Source: Lineus longissimus (lineage: Eukaryota > Nemertea > Pilidiophora > Heteronemertea > Lineidae). From it: DNA of 64,000 nt. A program made the position numbers and the translations under genes. Below are positions 25,623-36,126 of this stretch, in pieces. Under the pieces are notes generated by a model. The model was not told the DNA's origin. It did not search any database and worked only from the letters and a program-made list of their open reading frames with translations. The DNA is taken from positions 17,546,001 through 17,610,000 of the forward strand of contig NC_088316.1 of assembly GCF_910592395.1 (NCBI RefSeq). Direction: 5' to 3'. The stretch's first letter is position 1; each line of letters opens with the position of its first letter.

Positions 25623-28292
25623 ATGTGGCAAGCAGTACTGTACAATGCGTGGCATTGCCTCTTCTTCTTCCTAGTCAGACCTATGTTCAAATGGGTAGTC
25701 CGTAAAGTTAGCGGTCGGTGTGAATTGTTAAGGATTACCTACAATGAACCTGTTGGAGCATCCAGAACCCATAATATAGGTACGTCATGTAAGTTTTGAG
25801 TCTGTACAAGGCGTCAAACTTCGAAATAATAAAAAATAATATCAGTTCCCCTAGGGCATTGGAAGTAACCCAGGACATACAAACAATGTGGAGTGCACCT
25901 TGATTAATGGCTCTATTTGAGATAGAAACAGATGGTCAAATCAGAATATTCAGTGCTGTTTCTTTTCATTTATTTTTCCACACAGAAACCTCCCTACAGT
26001 TGTCCAAAACTCCTGTGATAAGAAGTCTTGCATTTGATGAAAGATTCAATGTAGACGAAGCTGTGGAAAATGTCCAGAATTTCAAAGATATAAAACCAGA
26101 AGTACATGCCAAGTGAGTCAGAAAGTTTCTAAATGGGTAATCTATGCTTTGGTCAGCTACATGTATTTCAGTCTTCTCTGCACAATTACAAAAAAGGGAG
26201 GAGCATCCCTCTTTTAAAATATTTCTACCCACCTCATAAAGTTCTGATTTTGAAGTGGTTTTAGTAAAGGATGTGACATTTCCACCTCTGCAAACATGTA
26301 CACTCCCCTGGCCCAGACTTGCATGTGGCAAGTAAAAATGAGACATTGTGAATATTTCCGGAAGATGCGTACATCCACTTGAACTACTCTCTTCTATTTT
26401 CAGCTTTGGTCTGTTCTTCAAGGCATGCCTGCTTCAGATATCTGGCTACAAGCAGCTGATCAGTGATGTGGAGTCCATGAGGAAGATGCCCTACTCTGAA
26501 GAGAACGAGGAACATGAAGAAATGCTAATGAAAGTAAGACCAAGTTGAGCCAGTTGAATATAGTGATACAATTGTAATACTATGTAGTCAAGACTATTGT
26601 CTGCTGCATGTCACTTGTGAGTCAAAGCTGCAGGAGCAGTGATTTGATGATTTTAAATATTCCTGCCCAGCATGTCACTGTCGCCTGATAAACTAAAACT
26701 ATTTGTATGTAACTGTAGTGTAAGAGCGTGTTCATTGCCATACGTTGAAGACCCACATATAAATTTGTCATAATTGTACTTTATTACTTTTTACAAAAAA
26801 AAACATGACATGTATTATGTTATTGACCTGAATTCACCAACATGTATCATTGGCAAATAAGGTAAATACCACTGTAATGAGATAAGCTTAGGCCATGCCT
26901 TTTGTCAACTTCCTGTGACCTGAAATTACCTTTTGTAATAGTCTACCAAGTTTTTTATTTACTACAGGGTGATTCAAAAAGAAGGTCTACTGAGATATGA
27001 CCAAAATGTCTGAATTTTTCAAATGGAATGAATGAAACTGTATAAATGACCTGCCTACTTAGCTACTTTTGAGAATATGAACAGAATTTGAAGCAATTCT
27101 TTTCTAATTCTTTTCTTCCAGTTATGGACTGGTCTGATGCCTGACACACAACTCGAATCTCGCATTTCCAAGCAATGGGGTGATATTGGATTCCAAGGAG
27201 ATGACCCTAAAACAGACTTCAGGGGAATGGGCATGTTAGGCCTTAACAATCTCTTGTAAGTTCGAAGTATAAAACTTATCAGGAAATTTTGTCCATGTTG
27301 GATCCAGAATTCTGTAATTTTTCTTCCCTTAATACCAACTCACCTGAATGCAATTGTCTTTTCCAAAATGGGCTCTTTTTCTTGTGACCTCAGCCAGATC
27401 ACAAGGTCATAGTCCAATAATAAAGGTGACAAGGCATCAAACATTCAAGTGACTGTTTTAGTATAAATTTTACCTGAGTCTGTTTTTTCCCTTTCAGGTA
27501 CTTCACCACCAACCATAATGACCTAGCACGTCAAGCTCTTTCACATTCCCAGCATCCACAGTATGGATACTCCTTTGCTATCGTCGGCATCAACTTGACG
27601 AGTGTGGCCCATATACTACTCGTTGCAAACCATCTGAAAACGCATTTCTACAATGTAGTCAATGACAGGCCACACCTTGAGCATTTCCATGGAGTCTATA
27701 GTGAGTATGAACCTTCTACTCGACCGAGCCGATGCGAACCCGGACCCGATTTTGACAGTCATCCTTACACATCTTCAAGCAACCATTCAACACTTTGTCT
27801 CATTCACCACGTTTGATCGGAGTCGAACGCAGCGCGGAAACATTGTGATTGAGACAATGCGGTGAACGGTTTCAGGAGGATTTTGCAATGCATATTGGAG
27901 AAAATTGAGTACACTGTTCACACCAGTAAGTGCAACTTTGGCTCATACACAAGTTTTTGACTTGAAAGGAGTCTTTGGTCTGAGATGGCCATAAGGTATG
28001 CAGAATATTGGATTTCATGTCTCATTCAAAGCTGTGGCAAGAAAAGTAGAGTGACTTGCCCAGGCGATGTGTTGGTGTTATGCCAGTCTCAAAATGTTTT
28101 TGAAATTCTTTTTATTGCAACCATTTCTCTGTTGTAGGTTACCTGTTTGTGGAGTTTGACAAGTATTGGTTGGAGGAGAAGCCAGGGATTATGGAGTTCA
28201 ACACATACAAAGATCGCTTCATGAGCAAGATGATAAAGCAATTGAGGAATCCAGCTACAGTTTTACAACTAAAGTCCAAAACTAGAAACTGA
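25623..28292 (+). CDS. ELMOD2: ELMO domain-containing protein (ELMOD1/2-like Arf/Arl GAP)
   Basis: Six coding exons: 25623-25779, 25986-26112, 26404-26533, 27122-27255, 27498-27700 and 28138-28292, giving 301 residues. Human ELMOD2 has 293 and ELMOD1 about 330. All introns are GT-AG with matching phases. The start is fixed by an in-frame TAA directly before the ATG (taaATG). The N-terminus has a hydrophobic stretch followed by FKWVVRKVSGRCEL, as in ELMOD1/2. The ELMO domain core lies at about 105-275, with SRISKQWGDIGFQGDDPKTD and then FRGMG; Arg 172 in FRGMG matches the conserved arginine needed for GAP activity. GYSFAIVGINLT and EFDKYWLEEKPGIMEFN follow. The extra insert of long ELMOD1 isoforms is absent. 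ELMOD proteins are GAPs for Arl2 and Arf GTPases on ER, lipid-droplet and mitochondrial membranes. Whether it is the ELMOD1 or ELMOD2 orthologue, or pre-duplication, is open; the C-terminal MIKQLRNP is closer to ELMOD1. Confidence 0.95.
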
Positions 28293-29064
28293 AACTTTCC
28301 TCTGTGAAAATTAAGAGCACTGCAAAAAAATAGTCTCTATAGAAATCGAAGATTTTTCTCTCCAAGTTGGTTTACCTCAGCTTTAGGCTTTGTTGAATAT
28401 GTGACATTTGTTGTTAAGTTTTTAAAAACCAGACCTTTCAGCATGAACAAGGGGTACACAGCTGTTCTAATCTCAATCTTGGTCTTCAGATTCAGCCATT
28501 GGTGATTTGGCATCAGTGCTTTGAAAATGTTATGGAAATGTAGGTTGCATGTCTAGGTGCTTTTACTCATATGTTTGCTGCATATAATGTGCTCCTGAAA
28601 TTTGCAATATATTCAAACTATGAAAAAATTAAGATTTTTGTGATCTGCTAAACTCTCCTTCCCCATCTGCACATAATATCAATTGATATACACATTGCTG
28701 AGATGTGGGTGCTTTTTACAAATTTGTGAACTTTTTCTAATTTTTGAACTTTTTGGAACAAGGGTACACCATCAATTTTGTAAGGTAACTTTTCTATGAA
28801 TTCTTTGATAAAGCATTCTTCTTTCTATGAATTGTAAATTCTCCCAAACTCTTCATCATGTTTCCTCTAAAGTTTGTCTTCAAGAATGAATTCTTTCTGC
28901 TGATCTCTAGACTTCGAGCTTCTGCACTAATAACTGAAGTAATGCCTTTTATACCAACAAAATGTGAAATACACTCACTATATCATGATGTTGTTTAATA
29001 GGTAAGCTAACTCGCCAATTCACAGAGTTGACATAGTTCACCTGCAATATTTGTTAAAAGATTG

Positions 29065-29070
29065 AATAAA
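29065..29070 (+). terminator. Candidate poly(A) signal for ELMOD
   Basis: AATAAA in the context attgaataaatatt, about 770 nt after the ELMOD stop codon. It implies a 3' UTR of about 0.8 kb. No cDNA is available to confirm it. Confidence 0.45.
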
Positions 29071-29429
29071 TATTTCTCTTACTATTTATCGTGGTCTTCT
29101 GCTGTTTCATTGTCTTAAGACTGCTTTGTGTAGACATATCTCCTCGCTCTGCTGAGAGCATAGGTGCTGACCACCCCTTTTGTCTTCTGTCCCAGGCAAG
29201 CCTCTCCAGCTCTTGCTGAGATTGACCCATGGTCTTCATGTCACTCTCGATCGAGGTTCCGTCCACAGCTGTTCATATGCATGAATTATATTATACTCCC
29301 GCAGACTGGGTCTACAGCCTGTCGTAGGGGAGTACGTATGAATGAGTGAAGCAGTCTGATAAGTCGTTAAATGAACAACAAGAGTTTATGAGATATCTAA
29401 TACACACTGATCGCAGGAACCCAATTGCA

Positions 29430-30130
29430 ACCTGTGGTTGTGACAATGTCCTAGCCGGTAACCTCAAGAGATCAGTAAGTCACAACCTACTGCAGTTTAA
29501 AGAAACCTTGTGCCAGGACAAATGAAGATTCGGCCAAACATGAATTGGATGCTAGTTGGGTGTAGCATCCTCGAGGACTAATGCCACGGGTTTAAAGTAT
29601 TGGCTACAGGCGACATGCCAGTACAATCTTGCTCAGACACAACTAGGCTGAATGTTCGCCGGATATATGCTGGGACAAAAGTAGATTTTGTTCAACTTGG
29701 TTAGGATGTTAGCTAGAGGTGACATGCTGGGACAGCTAGGTTGTGATGTGGAGGATTCGCGGATGAAATGATCGGATTTTGTAGCTATGATGCAACAAGG
29801 CTTGGCTGTAGACTGGAGACGACATGCCAGGAAAATCCAGTTAAGGCAAAACTAGGTTGTGATGTAGACAATGTAGATATCTTCTTCCTCAAAGTTCTCA
29901 GTCCTGTTCTAGTAACGAATGCTGTCTATAATGCAACTAGGTTGTGATGTAGGCTGGAGATGGCATTGTCTAAGAATGTAGCAATAATGTAACTTGGTTG
30001 TGATGGAAGCTGGAGGCAACATTGTCTGACAGTGTAACTAGGTTGTGATGTAGGCAGGAGGCGACACTGTAGGACTATGTAGCTGTCCTGACAGAGCGAC
30101 CGATTTTGTACAGAACGAAATGACCCAGGA
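29430..30130. repeat. Degenerate minisatellite with ggttgtgatgtagg core
   Basis: Diverged copies of a unit with the core aactaggttgtgatgtaggctggaggcgacatgcc. Core matches occur at about 29747, 29858, 29938, 29994 and 30037, with spacing of about 45-60 bp in the clearest part. The left part is more eroded. It fills most of the spacer between ELMOD and the receptor gene and has no coding capacity. Confidence 0.75.
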
Positions 30131-30506
30131 GGCTTAGTATGAGATCGATGTGACACTGTTGATCATCGTTCTGTTAATACAAACATCCATTAGACGCCGC
30201 TATTGCGCAACATCCGGTACCATATTAGTGGGGGAAACTGCTGGCGGAAACCAAATAGAGTCCGGGAATGATTTGGCATGTTACTTTTCCAGGAAGAAAT
30301 GTGCAAACATTACAAGGCTAAAAAGGCTGTAAATATTTATATTTCTCATGGAACTCTTGGTGGTTTCCCGACCGATCGACTCGAAAACTGACGTCGATCA
30401 GTCTCCGCAAAACCTCAAGTAGGAGTTGCAGACGACCCAGGTCCAGCCGCCGACTTCTCTAAGTAAAAGAATTCTGGGCAGTGCCATTTTGATCAAAGAT
30501 TCAGAA

Positions 30507-33500
30507 ATGTGGACTCTTTCTAGCCCCCAGCTCTTTGGTGAGCATAGTTTTCTTTCAAGCTACCTATCTTTTCCCGGTCTTCGTTTTATGGGTTTCCGTT
30601 GTTCCTACATAAATGTACTTACATTGTACTCAGTCTTATATCTTTGTAGTGCTGTTGTTCTTTTCATGTTATACTATTTTGAATATTCATTTTACTCTTA
30701 TTTACAGGGTTACTCCTTTGCTGTATCACGAAGATAAGCTTTGGCCTCGGGAACGTCCCGTCCATAGGCAATGACACAACTCTCGAGCTAATACCAATAG
30801 TCCAGACCTCAGGCTCGGACGGTAAAGACTTAATAGGCAAAGCCAATAGCCTGAATTCGACATCAAATGAGGTAGATCTTTCAGTTTTAGATTTCAAGGA
30901 ACCCGAATTGGTGGCAGGCCCCAGAACAGAAACCACAGGATCGGTACGTCAAACCTTCGACAAATACACGAGCCAGAATTCGACATCAAATGAAAGAGAT
31001 CTTATAAATCTCAAGGAACCAGAATCTGTAGCAGTATCCACAACCGAGACCACTGGCTGGGACGGTCAAGACTTTGGCAATGACTTCAGTATTAATATAA
31101 CAACTATTGATGGGGAAATTCTAGTGATAGATTTCGTGGAACCAGACATTGAAGCAGTGCCTTTAGGTCTTGATGATGGCGTTGACGTTGACTCTGTGAG
31201 GTTTCCCATGGGCGAAATGTTGATGGACACTATTTATAATGAAACGTCGGGCAGGCCGAAGGATCTTCCTTGTGAAGCATCGGAGGGTGTTGACGATGCC
31301 GGAAGGGAGGTCTTGTCATGCAGTCCATCCTCATGCTGGTCGTCCGACGGCAAAAGCACATACTGCACGACCAGGGACTATTATGCGACCTTGGCGTTTT
31401 GCCACTGCGATGATTACTGCGATGAACTTGGTGACTGTTGCTTTGGGCATGTTCACGGCTGCAGCAGTGGAAATTATTTGCCAAATATTGCGAAGTATAA
31501 ACCATATTTCAATTGTTCTGAAGTTCATAAGACCACGTGGGTCGACCGGTGTCCCGAGACGGCGGATTCTGTTCTGAAGAAGGCTTGCACAGAATGGGAA
31601 GACGTCTCGGGCTATGACAGCATTCCAGTTGACAACCCGAATGCTGGGGTTCAGTTTAAGAACATCTACTGCTCGCTCTGTAACGGATTGGCACTTGATT
31701 CAAACTACTTTTGGCCGATCACGTACGAGTGCCGCCCGGATCGACACCTGGAATCCATGGAACGTTTTGTGGTCGCTGCATTGGAATACTGGATCTCGCC
31801 GCATTATTCAACAGGTTGCCGACATTTCTCAGTTGCTAAGCCTCCTCCCAGTGATTCGATTATGGACAGATCATGTAACCCCAAAAGTTCTGCCATGCTT
31901 AACACCACGTTTGGTCAACATGTCGACACCTGTGATATTTCTTTGGCGAATGAACTGCCAAATTATGATGAGTTGGTTTACCAATGTCGCACATTCTCAG
32001 CCAATGTTTTTGCGGTTGTTAATAACAAAACCATACGTTTCCATAACATGTTTTGTGCAATTTGTAATGGGGTCTCTGTTTCCAAGTTGTCATGTCCTTT
32101 AGGAACAATAAGTCATTCCAGTCCTGGCGCCGGATCAAAAATAGGTGAGGAGAGAGTCCGCGAGTATTTTGGCTTCGACGCTCTCATGCGTATTCCGGTT
32201 GCTCCGAAGAAATGGCTATGCCCAAAGAACCAAACCTATGACCTGAAATCGAACAAATGCGTGGAGATTATGGAGTGTCGTCTTGGGTTTATTCTGCTGG
32301 ATGGTGAGTGCATGAGGAATCCACTTGACCCCACGTACACACTACCCTCCTCCGTACCGGACTACGACATGGGTCGGTGGCTGCGAGTTGAGCTTACGCT
32401 AACCGTGGTAAGACCGTTGACCGTTCTGAACCCAAAGGGTTATGGTGTGAATAATTATAATGATGCTGATATTGATTATGATGTCGGCAAAGATGGCGAC
32501 CATATAGAAGCTGATGATGGTGAAGACAATGGCAAAGTTGATGATGGTAAAATTGATCTGTGGTTTGATGATCTATTTTGGAACCTTGCCTTAGAGCCTA
32601 TCTTCAATGACGTGTTGGGCATAATTTTTGAATCGAGATATAGACATTCCGAGTTACGCAGAATTAGTCTTCCTGAAGTAAAAGTAGACGAAAGCGTAAT
32701 TACCAGCCTAATCGATGTCGAAGGCGGAAGTCTGGTCACCTTGGGAGCGGGAACTACCTTCAAGGTCACTTTCTTTGAGATGCTCCCCGAGGACGGAAGT
32801 GACCGTGTGACGTATCAACTAGTGACGGCGAACTCCCTCGAGGCATTCGCAGCCCTAGGTGACAGCTTTATATTGAATTATAAGATTTATTCTCGTGCAG
32901 TCGAGTTACCTCTAAACTGCGGTGATGGGGTACCGATTTCGTTTCCTTTGAATGACGCAATGAAGAAATTATTAGCAAATGAGAGCGTCTCAACAGATGA
33001 CCTTACTCTTCTGGCAGACGACACCGAAGATTCCTTGGAAGTGTTGTTGTGCGATAGCTACGCCCACAAGTTCATCACCTGTGATGTAGTGGCGTATAAT
33101 ATCAATGAATTTGAGGAGACTGACAATTTGACCTGGACTTTCAAGGACGCTACCATTATAGTCTCCGAGGAGACTGACAATTCGACATTGACCTTCAAAG
33201 ACACCGGTATAGTTTTAAAGGAAGTCCATGCAATGGTTGGCAACATGGTCTACACATGCCTTCCGAAGAAGGGTAAAACACTGGGACACTACAATATCAA
33301 TTCAAAAACCATGTTCCTACTTACTGTCGTCGGCATTTCGCTGTCTCTACTTAGTTTGACCTTGACTTTTATTACCTATATGGCCTTGACCCCGTTGCGC
33401 ACCATACCGGGAGTGATGCTGATGAACCTCTGCGCCGTCCTTTTCCTCGCTCAACTCGGCTTCGTCAGTGCTGTCAACTATGTCACATATACTGTCGTCT

Positions 33501-34189
33501 GCTCTATTGTGGCAATGGTGGAACATTACCTTTGGCTATGCTCCTTCTTCTGGATGAACGCAATCGCTATAAACTTGGCCCGGACCTTCACAAGCGGTAT
33601 GATGGACAAGGGCAGTAACCGTTGCCAACGACTAACCAGATTTGCAGTCTACGCCTATGGTAGCCCCGCCCTTATTGTCATCATTTGTGCTGTCTTGGAC
33701 AAAGTCACCGAAACAGAGATCGGGTACGGCCCGGAAAAGGAAGAGAGTGGTCCCTGCTGGTTTCGGAAAGAAACAGGTCTCCTCTATGCCTTCATCGTCC
33801 CCCTTGCTGTTATAGTCTTCGCCAACCTAATCATGTTCATCATAACCTCCTCAGCTATTGCAAGAACCAAGAAACTTGCCAATAAAGCCAAGAACGTACA
33901 GAAGTCGGATGTCGGCCTGTATGTTAAGCTTTCTTTCCTGATGGGCTTCACCTGGGTATTTGGGTTCGTTGGGACCCTGTTTGATATCGATGCCATTTGG
34001 TATGCGTTCATCCTAACTAATACGCTGAGTGGGGTCTTTATTGGTCTCGGGTTTGGGGTCAACAGACGTATCGTGATGATGTGGCGAGACCCGAGAAGGA
34101 AGGATGCCAAGCTTGGAACGCAGACGACGCGCTCTTCTGTCTATTCTGACAGTTCGCCGGAAGCGGAGGCAGCACCAAAAACAAAATAA
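30507..34189 (+). CDS. Somatomedin-B plus family-B-like seven-helix receptor
   Basis: Two exons, 30507-30537 and 30708-34189, joined at GT-AG in phase 1, give 1170 residues. The short first exon supplies MWTLSSPQLFG, which joins LLLCCITKISFGLG to form a signal peptide. Ectodomain: acidic Ser/Thr-rich repeats at about 55-160; a somatomedin-B domain at about 214-262 (CHCDDYCDELGDCC); two Cys-rich modules with YCSLCNG and FCAICNG; an Asp/Gly-rich stretch near 590-630; and an 18-residue duplication near 813-848. Seven hydrophobic helices span about 877-1127, with GVMLMNLCAVLFLAQLGF, FFWMNAIAINLARTF and GFTWVFGFVGTLF, typical of Methuselah-like or adhesion-type family B receptors. I see no clear GPS cleavage motif before TM1. 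It should be a plasma-membrane receptor; ligand and G protein are unknown. The near-intronless body fits lineage-expanded receptor families. Confidence 0.88.
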
Positions 34190-34297
34190 TGTTAGTTATT
34201 CCTGCTTGTAGGCCAATATGCGCTCTTAACATTTCGTGTGTTTGTTTTGAAGGTCGTCTGATACTGTACACTAGTATCATCCCATGGCCGGCTCGGA

Positions 34298-34303
34298 AAT
34301 AAA
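34298..34303 (+). terminator. Candidate poly(A) signal for the receptor gene
   Basis: AATAAA (ggaaataaactg) 109 nt after the receptor stop codon at 34189, in the right place for the end of a short 3' UTR. Confidence 0.6.
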
Positions 34304-34894
34304 CTGTTTCTTCGGAGAGGATGCTTAGCGCGTAACAACGTACTCACTGGTATTCCATGCACACTTATTCCCGATTCTCAATTTGGGGTTTGGCACAGAC
34401 GGTTGTGGTCAGGATAAGCCCTTCATTTCGTTTTACCGGTGTGGCTGCAATCCATAATTTCAGTGTTTCCATACATTTGACTGTCAAGCAGTTTTCAAAA
34501 GGGGAAAACACAGGGAAACGTATCACTCTATCGTTCAGGGTTCCCAAAATATGTAGGGAAAAAGTGTGTCAACCAAATTAAGAACACATAAAGGCGTAAC
34601 TATGCAGTGTAATTCTAAAGGCTGGGTCCACTTCAAAAGGCCATCCATGAACTTTTGTTCTTGTTGTAACCCGGGTCACAAGTCTAAAAGCTGTCGTGAA
34701 CTGATACTCCTGTTGTAACATGGGTCACCTTTGTCCCAAGGATATTCTTCATCTCCATGGTTCACCTGGCTAAGTTCCAATTCATCTTTTAGCATCAACA
34801 ACTCCTATGAACCATCTCGCATGTTAAAAATGCTCCAGTGTGATGGCTCAGCAGAAGCAGCCTAACATCAACTTCGGGGACCAGAGGTAGACCT

Positions 34895-34947
34895 GGAAGA
34901 ATTTCCTAGCCCAGTGTAAAGAGTCGCAGAACCCTTTGAGCAGCAAC
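34895..34947. repeat. Direct repeat, copy 1
   Basis: About 53 bp beginning ggaagaatttcctagcccag and containing gtgtaaagagtcgcagaaccc. A copy with only a few differences lies 348 bp downstream. Confidence 0.85.
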
Positions 34948-35242
34948 ATAATGAAAGAGAAGCGGTTTAGGGAAAATATGACCTATATCCCTTCAAGCAA
35001 TGAGACACCACTTCGGGGAATGAGTGCGATGGTCCGAGAGAGTTGGGGTCAGGATATATTTCAAAAAAGTTAAAAATTTCCCATGGTTTACATTTTGGAC
35101 ATTTTAATATATTCTTATAATGATACCTCTTCTATGGTATGATATTTAGAAGTATATCAGAGTAGATGTCATAGTAGATATAATAAAGAAATTTCTCATG
35201 TCTAGATTTGAAAAGTTACATTGTCTTAATAAATCAAATGAT

Positions 35243-35295
35243 GGAAGAATTTCCCAGCCCAGTGTAAAGAGTCGCAGAACCCTCAGAGCAGCTGC
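35243..35295. repeat. Direct repeat, copy 2
   Basis: Second copy of the 53-bp segment at 34895-34947, in the same orientation. The sequence between the two copies is not itself repeated in this window. Confidence 0.85.
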
Positions 35296-36126
35296 TATGG
35301 AAAATATGTTGTTGCCGACGTATGTGTACACTGAACTTGAGATGTGCGTTGGCCCCGTGTTGAAATGCCGTCCAGTGCCAGTTGGTGCGTTTTTCGCTGA
35401 TTTGTGCAAAATTCAACATATCTCAAAAGTTCAATGGTTGACCCTCGATTTTGTGTAGCGTCAGCAACTGTCTTTCACGGGAGAATGGTCACTATAAGAA
35501 TTATTCAAGAAGAAATGTATAATATTTGGGGTTTTCCGTGATTGTCCGGCCCAATTGGCAATATTGCCATTTGGGATGGTGAACAGAGCTAGGACAAAAT
35601 GCGACGCTTATGATTTATTTAAAGAAATAAAATGCCCGATTTAACATCCTGCAGAATCAGGGGAATCGGGCGTTTCCAGTCATATACGACACAAATGGGT
35701 TGTCCTCGTGTATTAATCGCTTTGGAAACGCATTTTAAAATAGGTGTTACGTCCTGTTTATGGGGCACGTCATCATCGCGTACATTTGGGAAAAACTCCC
35801 TAACGAGACCTTAGCCAGCCATTTTATTTTGTACTACATTGATAAAGCTTGTCACCAAAACTCAGCATGCGTGAGTGTGCAAATCTACCTCTCATATCTT
35901 TCAATAAGTGTTGTTTTGCAAACCGTTGACTTAGTATGATAACTGATCTATACTATATATAAAAAAAGATAAAATACAGCAGATTTTAACCTTATATCAA
36001 GGTGCAATTGGCAAAAGTGTTGTGTTTTCGTCTGCTTTGGCATGCAGCTGCTAAAGCAAGTACCATTTCGGGTCAAGGTCATCCGGCGTGTGGTTGAATT
36101 TTGTTTTTTCGTCCATAAGGTCCAAA

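Larger units (their letters stand above)
34304..36126. other. Intergenic, no gene recognised
   Basis: No reading frame here matches a family I know. It holds one dispersed direct repeat (listed separately) and, at its right end, the region just before the SPCS3 start codon, which must contain the SPCS3 promoter. No TATA box or CpG-rich core stands out. Confidence 0.5.

Noticed and set aside
31239..32102. Frames of 112 and 162 codons inside the receptor gene
   Set aside because: They lie in another frame of the conserved receptor coding exon and have no independent support.
35146..35409. Frame with AALRVLRLFTLGWEIL, like a channel voltage sensor
   Set aside because: It spans one copy of the 53-bp direct repeat, has no other channel features and no splice partners; the likeness is chance.
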